From Gammaproteobacteria bacterium (GTDB taxonomy: Bacteria; Pseudomonadota; Gammaproteobacteria; BMS3Bbin11): DNA of 40,516 nucleotides. The stretch lies in contig JAADJE010000068.1 of assembly GCA_013150915.1 (NCBI GenBank), positions 1 to 40,516 of the forward strand. The letters run 5' to 3'. Every line of letters begins with the position of its first letter. Positions within the stretch are counted from its first letter, which is position 1. Shown in pieces: positions 25,835-37,132 of the stretch. Made by a program: the position numbers and the translations under genes. Under the pieces are notes generated by a model, which saw only the letters and a program-made list of their open reading frames with translations, did no database searches and was not told where the DNA came from.

Positions 25835-27693
25835 GACGGATCCCTTTTCTGCTTCGGTTTTTTCCCAAGAAGATAAAAATCTATTACTTTACGCGCAATA
25901 GGTCCGGCAGTTGATCCCCCATGTCCCCCATTTTCTGCAATAACGGCAACGGCAATTTCTGGTTTCTCAGCCGGCGCATAAGCAATAAAAAGTGCGTGAT
26001 CTCTATTTCTCAGGGCTACTTCTGATTCCTTGTAATGCTCATTTTCCTTGATACCGATCACCTGTGCTGTACCCGTTTTAGCGGCTATCTTGTATGGACT
26101 ATTGATGCCAATTCGCCTGGCCGTACCCTGTGGCGTGTCCGTAACATCAATCATTGCCTGCTTAACGACTGCAAGATCTTTATCGCGCCAGATTTTGCTG
26201 TTCAATTTCACCGGTTCATTACGCTTCTTTCGGGCAAGCAATGCGTCTTCTTCAGACAGTAACAAATACGGCTTCATTCGTATTCCATTATTGGCAAGTG
26301 CAGAGGTTGCAGAAGCCAGCTGTAGCGGTGTTACCAGGACATAGCCCTGCCCAATACCGGCAATAACGGTTTCACCCCGGTACCACGGCTGATTCCTGGT
26401 CGCCCGCTTCCATTCCCTGGAAGGTAAAAGTCCACTGGATTCACCGTTCAGATCGATTCCGGTTTTAGTGCCGAAACCAAACAGTGCCAGATATTCATGC
26501 ATGTAATCAATACCCAGACGATCTGCCAGGTCATAGAAGTAAACATCACAGGACTGGACAATTGCATCATGTAGATTAACCGATCCGTGGCCACCGCGTT
26601 TCCAGTCACGAAACTTGCGCCCCCCTTTAGTCAACCTATAGTATCCCGGACAGTAAGTTTTTTTCACCGGACTTATCCCGGATTTCAGGCCGAGTAAGCC
26701 CATAAACGGCTTGATCGTTGATCCCGGCGGGTATCGCCCTCGCAGGGCACGGTTCAACAACGGTTTATCGGGCGAATCGCGCAAAACCGCATAGTCTGCC
26801 GTGCTGATTCCATTTATAAAGGCGTTGGGATCGTAGGATGGGGTGCTGGCAAAAGCCAGTATCTCACCCGTAGACGGCTTGATGGCCACCACTGCACCAC
26901 GGAAATCGCCAAGTGCCTGCTCTGCAACACGCTGCAATTCGCTGTCGAGAGTCAGATAAATATTTTTACCGGGTACTGATGGCGTACTGGAGATAGTTCG
27001 CACAACGCGGCCATGGGCATTGGTTTCAACCTGGTCAAAACCAATTTCCCCCCGTAGCAGGTCTTCGTAATAAGACTCAATCCCGGTTTTGCCCAGAAAA
27101 TTGATACCACGATATTTCTCCTTGTCCACCCTCTCGAGATCACGTGAGCTGATACGTCCGACATAACCCACCACATGGGCAGCACTTTCCTTTTTTGGAT
27201 AATTCCGCTCCAACCTGGCGCGCAGATCCACGCCCTTAAACCGATAGCGGTTGACGGCAAAGCGTGCCGCCTCTACATCCGTCAACCGGCTACGTAAGAT
27301 TATGGTATTAAATTGTGCATTGCGTTTGACATCACGATAAAATAGCTTGAGATCATATTCCGTCAGTTTCACCAGTTTGCCCAGTTCGTCCAGCAAATTA
27401 TCCATGTCCTTGACCTGGTCTGGTACGACCTCAAGGGTATAGGATGGGATATTTCGTGCCAGTGGGATGCCGTTACGGTCAAAAATAATCCCGCGTACAG
27501 GTGCCCTCGGTACCACACTAATTCGATTGTTTTTTGATAGGGTACTATAACGGTCGTATTCAATTACCTGTAGATAAAACAAACGCGCCAGCAGAATACC
27601 AATCAAAACAAGCAGCAATACCCCCGTCACAATTGATCGCGCGGTAAACACCCGCGTTTCAGAAAATACGTCCTTAATTTCTAAGCCCGGCAT
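25831..27693 (-). CDS. mrdA: Penicillin-binding protein 2 (elongation transpeptidase)
   Basis: Class B transpeptidase that cross-links wall made by RodA; the target of mecillinam in E. coli. The start at 27693 (MPGLEIKD) gives 620 residues (E. coli 633). The frame is open upstream to 28062, but that part is mreD read out of frame. One membrane anchor lies at about 20-42. The PBP dimerisation/pedestal domain follows, and the transpeptidase has Ser325-x-x-Lys328 (STIK), Ser381-Cys-Asp383 and Lys539-Thr-Gly541. SCD in place of SxN is normal for PBP2. It follows mreD by two bases. Confidence 0.96.
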   Translation of the reverse strand: MPGLEIKDVFSETRVFTARSIVTGVLLLVLIGILLARLFYLQVIEYDRYSTLSKNNRISVVPRAPVRGIIFDRNGIPLARNIPSYTLEVVPDQVKDMDNLLDELGKLVKLTEYDLKLFYRDVKRNAQFNTIILRSRLTDVEAARFAVNRYRFKGVDLRARLERNYPKKESAAHVVGYVGRISSRDLERVDKEKYRGINFLGKTGIESYYEDLLRGEIGFDQVETNAHGRVVRTISSTPSVPGKNIYLTLDSELQRVAEQALGDFRGAVVAIKPSTGEILAFASTPSYDPNAFINGISTADYAVLRDSPDKPLLNRALRGRYPPGSTIKPFMGLLGLKSGISPVKKTYCPGYYRLTKGGRKFRDWKRGGHGSVNLHDAIVQSCDVYFYDLADRLGIDYMHEYLALFGFGTKTGIDLNGESSGLLPSREWKRATRNQPWYRGETVIAGIGQGYVLVTPLQLASATSALANNGIRMKPYLLLSEEDALLARKKRNEPVKLNSKIWRDKDLAVVKQAMIDVTDTPQGTARRIGINSPYKIAAKTGTAQVIGIKENEHYKESEVALRNRDHALFIAYAPAEKPEIAVAVIAENGGHGGSTAGPIARKVIDFYLLGKKPKQKRDPS

Positions 27694-27695
27694 AC

Positions 27696-28154
27696 TTACT
27701 GTCGTCGTAGATCTCTTAGGACTATATATATAAATGGCCAGACCAGGGCACTGGTCAGCGCCGGTATCCAGTAAGCCCATGTAATGGGAAATTCTCCTGC
27801 GACACCTCTGACCCATGCGGTTAGCGTCAGATACACCATGGCTAACAAGAACACCACAAACGACTGTTGCCATATTGGGAACACACGTATGCGCAAATGA
27901 AAAATATTTACCAGATAGGCAATTATTGCCAGCACCATAGCATTTTGCCCCAGTAAACTGCCATACATTACATCCATGACAAGCCCCAGTAGCCAACCGG
28001 TAAAAATACCGATACGACTGGGGATTGCCATGCACCAGTAGATCAATACCAATACCAGCCATTCAGGCCGAAAAATGATCGCCATATCAGGCAAGGGCAC
28101 ACTGCTTAATATCAATGCCACAAGGAAGGAAACCAGTACCCACAGGCTACTCAT
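27696..28154 (-). CDS. mreD: Rod shape-determining protein MreD
   Basis: Small inner-membrane protein of the elongasome that links MreC to the wall synthases. The 152 residues are almost entirely hydrophobic, with about five transmembrane helices, and show typical WLLGLVMDVMYGSLLGQNA and the Arg-rich end. It overlaps mreC by eight bases and is followed after two bases by mrdA, so mre and mrd genes form one continuous run. Confidence 0.93.
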   Translation of the reverse strand: MSSLWVLVSFLVALILSSVPLPDMAIIFRPEWLVLVLIYWCMAIPSRIGIFTGWLLGLVMDVMYGSLLGQNAMVLAIIAYLVNIFHLRIRVFPIWQQSFVVFLLAMVYLTLTAWVRGVAGEFPITWAYWIPALTSALVWPFIYIVLRDLRRQ

Positions 28155-29022
28155 CAGTCAACTTCTGTAAAGGTTTATCTTTTTGAGTTCTGGTTACCCC
28201 AGGCCAGATAAGCAGAACCTCTCGCCCATGATCCAGCTGTGTAACCGGCAACGTATTAATAGTCAGAAATTCATCACTTGGCTTTTGTTTCACGTCAGTG
28301 ACTGTCGCAACAGGATAGCCGGGAGGGAAACGGCCACCCATCCCTGAAGTGATCAGCAAATCACCAATACGGATATCGGCATCGGCCGTCAAGTAAGGCA
28401 TGGCCAGTCTGTTACGTACACCGGTGCCGAACAATACACCTCGCAACCCATTTCGCATTACCATTACGGGTACGGCGCTGCTCGGGTCTGTCAACAACGT
28501 GACCGTACTCTGGAATTGACTTGTATGAACAACCTGGCCGATAACACCGTCACCATTAATGACGGGCTGTCCAACATAAACATCATCACGACTGCCTTTG
28601 TTGAGACTAATCCTCTGGGTATAGGGTTCAAGGCTAACCTCGACAAGTTCAGCCAGCAGCACCCGCTCCGCAATTTGATCCGATTGTCCAAGCAGACGTT
28701 TGAGACGACGATTATCGGCTTCCAGTGAATGTAATTTTTTCAGGCGGCTGCGTAACAGCAAATTTTCCTGCCGTAGCGATTCATTGTTGGTCTGTAGATC
28801 TTCACTTCTTTCCATAGAGCCTGTCAGCTCCTGGATTATCTCCCGCGGGATAATCGAAACAAACATAATCGGGTAGACAAGGGTCTGCAGAATATTCCGC
28901 AATCTTTCAAGTTGCTGTGTGCGGTAATCAACCAGCATCATGGAAACAGACAGCGCAATCAGGACTATGACACGCACAGTCGCAGGAGTGGCACCACCCA
29001 GGCGTCTAAGGAGTTCTCTCAT
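28147..29022 (-). CDS. mreC: Rod shape-determining protein MreC
   Basis: Bitopic scaffold that activates PBP2-RodA. The 291 residues comprise a short cytoplasmic N-terminus, one transmembrane helix (about 16-36), a periplasmic coiled coil (about 65-105) and the double beta-barrel domain with GDGVIGQVV, VTLLTDPSSAVPVMV and GMGGRFPPGYPVATV. Shorter than E. coli MreC (367), which has a long variable tail. It lies 107 bp downstream of mreB. Confidence 0.95.
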   Translation of the reverse strand: MRELLRRLGGATPATVRVIVLIALSVSMMLVDYRTQQLERLRNILQTLVYPIMFVSIIPREIIQELTGSMERSEDLQTNNESLRQENLLLRSRLKKLHSLEADNRRLKRLLGQSDQIAERVLLAELVEVSLEPYTQRISLNKGSRDDVYVGQPVINGDGVIGQVVHTSQFQSTVTLLTDPSSAVPVMVMRNGLRGVLFGTGVRNRLAMPYLTADADIRIGDLLITSGMGGRFPPGYPVATVTDVKQKPSDEFLTINTLPVTQLDHGREVLLIWPGVTRTQKDKPLQKLTDE

Positions 29023-29129
29023 TTACGGCCCGTCGGCAAAGACAGGAAAGTTATAAAAGCATTACAGGAATATTTTTCGCAATACCGGTATTCCCCTATG
29101 AAGTTTTTCAAGTCGCCCTGAGGAGTTAT

Positions 29130-30441
<1,312 letters not shown>

Positions 30442-30729
30442 ATGCCAATAAACAATGATGATGTGGAGAAAATTGCCCACCTTGCCCGACTCGGCATCAG
30501 CCCCGATCGACTGGAGACCTATACAAAAAACCTGTCCGGGATTCTTGAACTGGTTGAACAAATGAATGAGGTAGATACCAGTGGTGTAGCACCCATGGCC
30601 CACCCACGCGACACTAAACTCCGCTTGCGCGATGACGTTGTAAGCGAACACAATGAACGGGACAAATTTATCAAACTGGCCCCGGCAAGTGAAAACGGCC
30701 TGTTTCTGGTCCCCAAAGTCCTCGATTAA
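30442..30729 (+). CDS. gatC: Asp/Glu-tRNA amidotransferase subunit C
   Basis: Small stabilising subunit that wraps around GatA in the GatCAB complex, which converts Glu-tRNA(Gln) and/or Asp-tRNA(Asn) to the amidated forms. The 95 residues show the family pattern IAHLARLGISPD, LSGILELVEQMNEVDTSGVAPMAHP and the late LRDD. GAGGAGAG lies upstream of the ATG. First gene of gatCAB; gatA starts 29 bp later. Confidence 0.95.
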   Translation: MPINNDDVEKIAHLARLGISPDRLETYTKNLSGILELVEQMNEVDTSGVAPMAHPRDTKLRLRDDVVSEHNERDKFIKLAPASENGLFLVPKVLD

Positions 30730-30758
30730 TTGAGAACACATAGCAATAGCTTTCACCC

Positions 30759-32204
30759 ATGCACAAAAAATCCCTGCAAAAACTGGCGTTAGGCCTGGCG
30801 AATAAAGATTTCTCAACCATCGAACTGACCCAGTACTTCCTTGATCGCATAGAAGCGCATCAGGATATTAACGCGTTCATCACTGTTGATCGTGAAGGCA
30901 GCCTACAGCAGGCCGCTGCAGCCGATAAACTACTGAGTGCAGGTGAAGCCCAGCCCTTAACCGGTATACCACTGGCACATAAAGACATCTTCTGTACCGA
31001 CGGACTGCGCACCTCCTGTGGCTCGAAGATGCTGGACAATTTTATCGCACCCTATGATGCGACACTTATCCGAAAATTTCGTCAGACAGGCAGTATTATA
31101 CTGGGCAAGACCAACATGGATGAATTCGCCATGGGGTCTTCCAATGAAACCTCTTATTATGGTCGCGTATTAAATCCCTGGAACAAAGAGCGCGTTCCCG
31201 GCGGTAGTTCCGGGGGGTCTGCGGCGGCAGTGGCCGCACACCTTGCGCCAGCGGCCACCGGCACAGATACCGGTGGCTCAATACGCCAGCCCGCCTCTTT
31301 TTGCGGTCTCACTGGCCTGAAACCAAGCTACGGCAGAGTCTCACGCTATGGCATGATTGCCTTTGCCTCGTCCCTGGATCAGGCCGGGCCCATGGCCCAC
31401 AGCGCAGCAGATGCCGCCATATTATTACAAACCATGTCAGGATTCGATGAACGGGATTCAACATCGGTAGACATCGCTGTGCCTGATTTTTCTGAAGATC
31501 TGGAAAATAATCTTGAGGGTTTGAAAATTGGTATGCCGGTTGAATTTTTCAATGATGACCTCGACCCCGGCATTGCCTCCATCATCATGAATGCCCTGCG
31601 TGAATATGAAGTGCTCGGTGCGAAACTGGTCGATATCAGCTTGCCGAACAGCCATCTCTCGGTGCCCTGCTACTATGTTCTGGCACCCGCTGAAGCCTCA
31701 TCAAACCTGTCCCGTTTTGATGGCGCACGTTACGGCTACCGTACCGCGGAATACGATGACCTGCTGGACATGTACAAAAAGACACGCGCCGAAGGCTTTG
31801 GCGATGAAGTTAAACGTCGCATAATGATCGGTGCCTATGCCCTGTCTGCCGGCTACTACGATGCCTATTATCTCAAGGCGCAGAAGATACGCCGCCTGAT
31901 TTCTGACGACTTCACCCGTGCCTTCGAAAAATGTGATGTCATTGCCAGCCCAACCGCACCGGAAACGGCCTTCCGATTTGGTGATAAAAGTGATGACCCG
32001 GTAGCCATGTATCTGAATGACATCTATACCATCTCGGTTAATCTCGCCGGACTGCCGGGTATATCGATCCCGGCGGGCCTGGACAAGAATAATCTCCCTG
32101 TCGGTCTGCAGCTGATAGGTCAATATTTTGATGAAGCGGGACTGCTTAATGTCGCACATCGCTATCAACAGGTCACAGACTGGCATACGCTTAGCCCGCT
32201 TTGA
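30759..32204 (+). CDS. gatA: Asp/Glu-tRNA amidotransferase subunit A
   Basis: Amidase subunit that releases ammonia from glutamine for transfer to misacylated tRNA. The amidase-signature triad is complete: Lys75 (LAHKDIF), cis-Ser150 (VPGGSSGGS) and nucleophile Ser174 ([11 protein letters not shown]). Their spacing equals that of the well-studied S. aureus GatA (79, 154, 178). At 481 residues it has the normal size. The presence of gatCAB implies that this organism makes Gln-tRNA(Gln) and/or Asn-tRNA(Asn) by the indirect route. Confidence 0.97.
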   Translation: MHKKSLQKLALGLANKDFSTIELTQYFLDRIEAHQDINAFITVDREGSLQQAAAADKLLSAGEAQPLTGIPLAHKDIFCTDGLRTSCGSKMLDNFIAPYDATLIRKFRQTGSIILGKTNMDEFAMGSSNETSYYGRVLNPWNKERVPGGSSGGSAAAVAAHLAPAATGTDTGGSIRQPASFCGLTGLKPSYGRVSRYGMIAFASSLDQAGPMAHSAADAAILLQTMSGFDERDSTSVDIAVPDFSEDLENNLEGLKIGMPVEFFNDDLDPGIASIIMNALREYEVLGAKLVDISLPNSHLSVPCYYVLAPAEASSNLSRFDGARYGYRTAEYDDLLDMYKKTRAEGFGDEVKRRIMIGAYALSAGYYDAYYLKAQKIRRLISDDFTRAFEKCDVIASPTAPETAFRFGDKSDDPVAMYLNDIYTISVNLAGLPGISIPAGLDKNNLPVGLQLIGQYFDEAGLLNVAHRYQQVTDWHTLSPL

Positions 32205-32238
32205 GACCAACATGAAAGAATATTAAGGACATTATAAG

Positions 32239-33672
32239 ATGGAATGGGAAACCGTTATCGGGCTGGAAATCCACGCCCAGCTCAAAACAAAAAGTAAGAT
32301 ATTCTCCGGCGCGGCGACGGCATACGGTGCTGAACCCAATACCCAGGCCTGTGCGGTGGACCTTGCCCTGCCCGGTGTGCTACCGGTAATGAATCGTGAT
32401 GCCGCTCGTATGGCCGTTAAGTTTGGGCTGGCTATTGGTGCCAAAATCAATCAGACATCCATATTTGACCGAAAAAATTATTTTTATCCCGACCTCCCGA
32501 AAGGTTATCAGATTTCACAGTTGCAGTTGCCTATCGTCGGTGAAGGCTCTATCACTATTAATGTCAACGGTGAAAAGAAGACGATCGGTATTACCCGCGC
32601 ACACCTTGAGGAAGATGCCGGCAAGTCCCTGCACGAGGACTTTCATGGCATGACCGGCATCGATCTTAATCGTGCCGGCACACCATTGATAGAAATCGTC
32701 TCGGAGCCGGACATGCGCTCAGCCACTGAAGCCGTTGCCTATCTCAAGTCGATACATTCACTGGTGCGCTATCTCGATATCTGTGACGGCAACATGCAGG
32801 AAGGCTCTTTTCGATGCGATGCAAATGTTTCTATCCGCCCCCGGAGCCAGGAGGAATATGGCACCCGTACTGAACTAAAAAACATCAATTCATTCCGTTT
32901 CGTAGAGAAGGCAATTGAATTTGAGGTGGAACGCCAGATTGATATCCTTGAATCAGGCGGAAGGGTTGTACAGGAAACCCGCCTCTATGATTCGGATAAA
33001 AATGAGACCCGGTCAATGCGCAGCAAGGAAGAAGCCAATGATTACCGCTACTTTCCGGATCCCGATCTGCCTCAGATGGTATTGGAGGATTGGTTCATAG
33101 ACGCAATCAGAGCTGAGCTACCCGAATTACCCGGTGCCAGGCGTGAACGCTTCATTTCTGACTACGAGCTGTCAGATTACGATGCTGAAACACTCACCAC
33201 CAGCAAAGAACTCGCCGATTATTATGAACAGGCTGTCGCTATTTTACCCTCGCAGCCAAAACTGATTGCCAACTGGGTAAACGGGGAGTTATCCGCAGGA
33301 CTGAACCGGAATGCTATCAGGATCACTGAAAGCCCGGTCACGGCCACTATGCTCGGCCAGCTGCTGACGCGCATAGACGACAATACCATTTCGGGGAAAA
33401 TTGCCAAGGAGGTTTTCGAGGCCATCTGGCGCGGTGAAGGGAATGCGGACGAAATCATTGAAAAATGCAGTCTGAAACAGATTTCGGATAACAGCACCAT
33501 CGAACCTGTCATTGACGAGATCCTCAGCAACAACCCAAATCAGATTGAACAATACAAAGCGGGTAATGGCAAACTGCTCGGTTTCTTTGTCGGTCAGGTG
33601 ATGAAAGCCACCCAGGGCAAGGCGAATCCGAAGCAGGTCAATGAGTTGTTGAGGAAGAAATTGGACACCTGA
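32239..33672 (+). CDS. gatB: Asp/Glu-tRNA amidotransferase subunit B
   Basis: Kinase/amidotransferase subunit that activates the tRNA-bound carboxylate with ATP and receives ammonia through a tunnel from GatA. The 477 residues show [20 protein letters not shown], the [18 protein letters not shown] motif, [26 protein letters not shown], and a C-terminal YqeY-like tRNA-binding tail (about 330-477). AAGGA precedes the ATG; gatA lies 34 bp upstream. Confidence 0.97.
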   Translation: MEWETVIGLEIHAQLKTKSKIFSGAATAYGAEPNTQACAVDLALPGVLPVMNRDAARMAVKFGLAIGAKINQTSIFDRKNYFYPDLPKGYQISQLQLPIVGEGSITINVNGEKKTIGITRAHLEEDAGKSLHEDFHGMTGIDLNRAGTPLIEIVSEPDMRSATEAVAYLKSIHSLVRYLDICDGNMQEGSFRCDANVSIRPRSQEEYGTRTELKNINSFRFVEKAIEFEVERQIDILESGGRVVQETRLYDSDKNETRSMRSKEEANDYRYFPDPDLPQMVLEDWFIDAIRAELPELPGARRERFISDYELSDYDAETLTTSKELADYYEQAVAILPSQPKLIANWVNGELSAGLNRNAIRITESPVTATMLGQLLTRIDDNTISGKIAKEVFEAIWRGEGNADEIIEKCSLKQISDNSTIEPVIDEILSNNPNQIEQYKAGNGKLLGFFVGQVMKATQGKANPKQVNELLRKKLDT

Positions 33673-33958
33673 CGTGGTATTTTTACCCATATCGTCCATA
33701 TTGGCTGCCCCATAGAATCTCTGGATTACGTCATAAAACTACATTATTATGAGCGAGGTATGGTAATCTTATATCCTATAATCAATCACTTATAGGTTGC
33801 TTCGGTACTATGTTCCTCGCAAAAATGAATAATTCAGAAGTACCCTATATAACTAAATGCTTGTTGAATTTTTCCAAAAAAAACTACAAACTCCGATAAA
33901 ACCATACAATTATAAGGGTATCCACATCCTTATTATTCTTCCAAGGAGACTCGCCAAG
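33673..33958. other. Leader region of the DUF1302 operon
   Basis: This 286-bp A+T-rich spacer separates gatB from the envelope operon. No hairpin terminator for gatB and no convincing -35/-10 pair were found. The frame of the next gene is open back to 33857, but AAGGAGA at 33943-33949 and a signal peptide fix the start at 33959. Confidence 0.5.
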
Positions 33959-35707
33959 ATGACTGATACTCCCCGCAATAACGCCGGTAACATACTCCGG
34001 TTGTCGCTTTTATCCATTGCCGTGACGGCGCTTACAACAGGCCCTGCTCAAGCATTTATCTTTAATAATGGTGATCTGCAAGGCAGTCTCGATACGACTA
34101 TCTCCTACGGTGCGCGCTGGCGTGTACAGGATCGGGATCAGTCGATCATTGGCAAGGCCAATGGCGGTACAGCCAATTCGGTCAATGGCGATGATGGCAA
34201 CCTGAACTATGACAAGGGGCTGGTTGCCAATGTCCTGAAGATCACACCGGAACTCGAGCTTAATTACAAAAATTATGGTGCTTTCTTCAGAGCTTATTAC
34301 TTCTATGATTTCGATATCATGGGTAGTAATACAGCGAGAACACCCTTGAGCAATGACGCCAAAGACCAGGTCGGTGAGAAAGGTGAACTACTGGATGCGT
34401 ATGTCTGGGGCAGCTGGGAGGCCGGAGGGAAACCTTTTGACGTCCGACTGGGTAATCAGGTTATTAACTGGGGTGAAAGTACATTTATCCAGGGCGGTAT
34501 GAACAGTATCAACCCGGTGAATGTTAACAATCTGCGTGTGCCCGGGTCCGAGTTGCGTGAGGCACTGAAACCTGTGCCAAGAATCTGGGCAAGTCTGGCT
34601 GCAACGGATAAAATATCAGTGGAGGGTTTTTACCAGACCAACTGGAAAAAAACAATTATTGACCCGGTCGGCAGCTATTTCAGTAGCAGCGATCTCGCGG
34701 GTGAAGGGGCAGAAAAGGTTGTGCTGGGCTTTGGTAGCGCCCCGGATAATCCCGCATTCCCAACAACCGTTGTTCCCAGAGGCAACACCAGAGATGCCAG
34801 GAATGGTGGTGAATACGGCCTTGCAATGAACTATCTAACAGACAATGCCACAGAATTCGGCTTCTATTTCGTTAACTACCACAGCCGTCTGCCTATCATT
34901 AGTGCGATGACAGGAAGCCTTGCCGGAGCGCTCGGTGGTGACTACCGAGCCAGTGCGCGTTATTTCATTGAATATCCGGAAGACATCAAAATCATTGGCA
35001 CCAGCTTCAACACTGAAATTGGTAACAGTGGTATATCCTGGCAGGGGGAACTGACTTACAAGATCGACGCACCGTTACAAATTGATGATACCGAATTACT
35101 GCTCGCTGCTCTGACCCCTGTAGCGCCTGCCCTGGGGGCCATCAACCAGGTCGGGACATTTGGTTTCGGCCAGGAAATCTCCGGTTACAAAAGGCTGGAT
35201 GTCGCACAAATCCAGTCTACCGTCACCCAGGTGTTTTCGAATATCATGGGCGCAAACCAGCTGGCTATAGTCGGTGAAGTCGGCTTTACCCAGGTCATCG
35301 ATATGCCCAGCTATCAGACGTTACGGTTCGAAGGCCCGGGCACTTACACCTCAGGCAGCCCCTTCCCCACGGTAGCAGGTGTTCAACCTGCCACTGAAAA
35401 GCCAGAAGGCTTTGCCACGGCCGCCTCCTGGGGATACCGCCTGCTCGGTCGCTGGCGGTATGACAATGCGTTCAGCTCTATCAACCTAAGTCCACGTATT
35501 GCCTGGGCACATGATGTCAGTGGCACGACACCTGGACCCGGTGGGAATTTCATCGAAGGTCGCAAGGCATTATCTATCGGCCTGAATGCTGTCTACCAGC
35601 AGACCTGGTCAGCTGATATCGCCTACACGCGTTACATGGGCGCTGGCCGATATAATCTGATCAACGACAGAGACTTCGTCTCTTTTAATATCAAGACATC
35701 ATTCTAA
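33959..35707 (+). CDS. DUF1302 outer-membrane barrel-like protein
   Basis: DUF1302 family; predicted outer-membrane beta-barrel of unknown substrate. The start at 33959 has AAGGAGA and gives 582 residues. A signal peptide (core LLSIAVTALTTG) ends after AQA, followed by FIFNNGDLQGSLDTTISYGARWRV, typical of the family. Alternating strands and Tyr/Trp girdles run through the protein, and it ends in Phe (FNIKTSF), a BAM recognition feature. It shares motifs such as RLGNQVINWGES and YQTNWKKT with family members. Its stop overlaps an ATG of the next frame. As first gene of the four-gene operon it is likely the outer-membrane component. Confidence 0.85.
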   Translation: MTDTPRNNAGNILRLSLLSIAVTALTTGPAQAFIFNNGDLQGSLDTTISYGARWRVQDRDQSIIGKANGGTANSVNGDDGNLNYDKGLVANVLKITPELELNYKNYGAFFRAYYFYDFDIMGSNTARTPLSNDAKDQVGEKGELLDAYVWGSWEAGGKPFDVRLGNQVINWGESTFIQGGMNSINPVNVNNLRVPGSELREALKPVPRIWASLAATDKISVEGFYQTNWKKTIIDPVGSYFSSSDLAGEGAEKVVLGFGSAPDNPAFPTTVVPRGNTRDARNGGEYGLAMNYLTDNATEFGFYFVNYHSRLPIISAMTGSLAGALGGDYRASARYFIEYPEDIKIIGTSFNTEIGNSGISWQGELTYKIDAPLQIDDTELLLAALTPVAPALGAINQVGTFGFGQEISGYKRLDVAQIQSTVTQVFSNIMGANQLAIVGEVGFTQVIDMPSYQTLRFEGPGTYTSGSPFPTVAGVQPATEKPEGFATAASWGYRLLGRWRYDNAFSSINLSPRIAWAHDVSGTTPGPGGNFIEGRKALSIGLNAVYQQTWSADIAYTRYMGAGRYNLINDRDFVSFNIKTSF

Positions 35708-35733
35708 TGACGCGAAAGTTTGGAGAACACATT

Positions 35734-37101
35734 ATGAAAATTACCAAAGCTGTATTACTTTTCACTACACTGACGCTGTCATTACTTGGTTTCACCACTA
35801 CTCAGGCAGCCGTCTCTGAAGCCGAAGCTGCTCGTCTTGGTAAGGATTTGACCCCAATGGGTGCCATCAAGGCAGGCAATGCCGAGGGCACGATACCCGC
35901 CTGGGATGGCGGTATCACCACACCCCCTGCGGCGTATAAACCCGGTGATCATCATCAGGATCCCTATGCGTCTGACAAGATACTCTATACAATTACTGCA
36001 CAGAACAAGGATCAGTACAAAGACAAACTGACCGCTGGTCATCTTGCCATGCTCGATACCTATCCCGACAGTTTCAAGATAAATGTTTACCCAACCCGGC
36101 GTAGCGCGTCTTACCCACAACGAATCTATGATGCAACACGGAAAAATGCCACTCGGGCTACATTAGTTGCCGATGGCAACGGCGTTAAAGATGCCATCAT
36201 TGGTATCCCGTTTCCAATACCGGCCAATGGACACGAAGCCATCTGGAACCATCTGCTGCGTTTTCGCGGTGACATAGTCGGTCGCTGGATAGCACAAGCC
36301 GCCCCGACAAGGAGCGGTAAATATACCCTGGTCAAATTTGAAGATGAATTCGACATGCTATACAGCAAGCCAGGGGCAACATTTGCAGGCCTGGACAACG
36401 TTATCCTGTATTTCAAACAGAAGGTTATCGCCCCTGCCAGACTTGCCGGCTTTATCCTGCTGGTACATGAGACACTCAATCAGGTCAAACAGCCACGTAG
36501 CGCATGGACCTACAACACGGGCCAGCGACGTGTTCGTCGGGCACCGAATGTCGCCTATGATAACCCTGGGACCGCTTCTGACGGCTTGCGTACTTCTGAT
36601 CAGTTTGACATGTTCAACGGGGCACCGGATCGCTATAACTGGAAACTGCTTGGTCGTAAAGAAATGATAGTCCCTTATAACGACTACAAACTTCACAGTA
36701 AAGACGTCAAATACAAAGACATCCTGACACCAAAGCACATCAACCCGGATCTGACTCGTTATGAACTACACCGTGTCTGGGTAGTAGACGCCACAGTCAA
36801 AGAGGGCATCAGTCATATCTATTCCCGCCGCACCTTCTATATTGATGAGGATAGCTGGCAGATTCTGGCTGTCGATCAATACGACCGACGCGGCAATCTG
36901 TGGCGTGTTTCGGAAGGCTTCGTGATCAACTACTACAATGTCCCCACCCTGTGGACGACACTGGAAGTCCATACCGATCTGCAGGCAGGGCGCTATCTGG
37001 CCATTGGCCTGGACAATGAAAGTCGTATGTACGACTTCAACCTGAAAAGAACAGCCGCAGACTATACACCTGCTGCACTGCGTCGTGAGGGCCTGAGGTA
37101 A
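35734..37101 (+). CDS. DUF1329 periplasmic protein
   Basis: DUF1329 family, usually encoded next to DUF1302. The start at 35734 is chosen because GGAGA lies upstream and a signal peptide follows (LLFTTLTLSLLGF, cleavage near TQA); an ATG at 35707 overlapping the previous stop would add nine residues. Mature start VSEAEAARLGKDLTPMGAIKAGNAEGTIPAWDGG is highly typical. The rest is beta-rich with many aromatic residues. I recall structural likeness to LolA/LolB-type lipid carriers; if correct it could ferry a hydrophobic ligand across the periplasm. That is inference. 455 residues. Confidence 0.85.
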   Translation: MKITKAVLLFTTLTLSLLGFTTTQAAVSEAEAARLGKDLTPMGAIKAGNAEGTIPAWDGGITTPPAAYKPGDHHQDPYASDKILYTITAQNKDQYKDKLTAGHLAMLDTYPDSFKINVYPTRRSASYPQRIYDATRKNATRATLVADGNGVKDAIIGIPFPIPANGHEAIWNHLLRFRGDIVGRWIAQAAPTRSGKYTLVKFEDEFDMLYSKPGATFAGLDNVILYFKQKVIAPARLAGFILLVHETLNQVKQPRSAWTYNTGQRRVRRAPNVAYDNPGTASDGLRTSDQFDMFNGAPDRYNWKLLGRKEMIVPYNDYKLHSKDVKYKDILTPKHINPDLTRYELHRVWVVDATVKEGISHIYSRRTFYIDEDSWQILAVDQYDRRGNLWRVSEGFVINYYNVPTLWTTLEVHTDLQAGRYLAIGLDNESRMYDFNLKRTAADYTPAALRREGLR

Positions 37102-37132
37102 ACGCTTTATACGATAGAGGCACTTCCATTCA

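Noticed and set aside
27694-28062. Longer N-terminus for PBP2
   Set aside because: This part is mreD in another reading frame; the PBP2 start at 27693 has the normal cytoplasmic tail and anchor.
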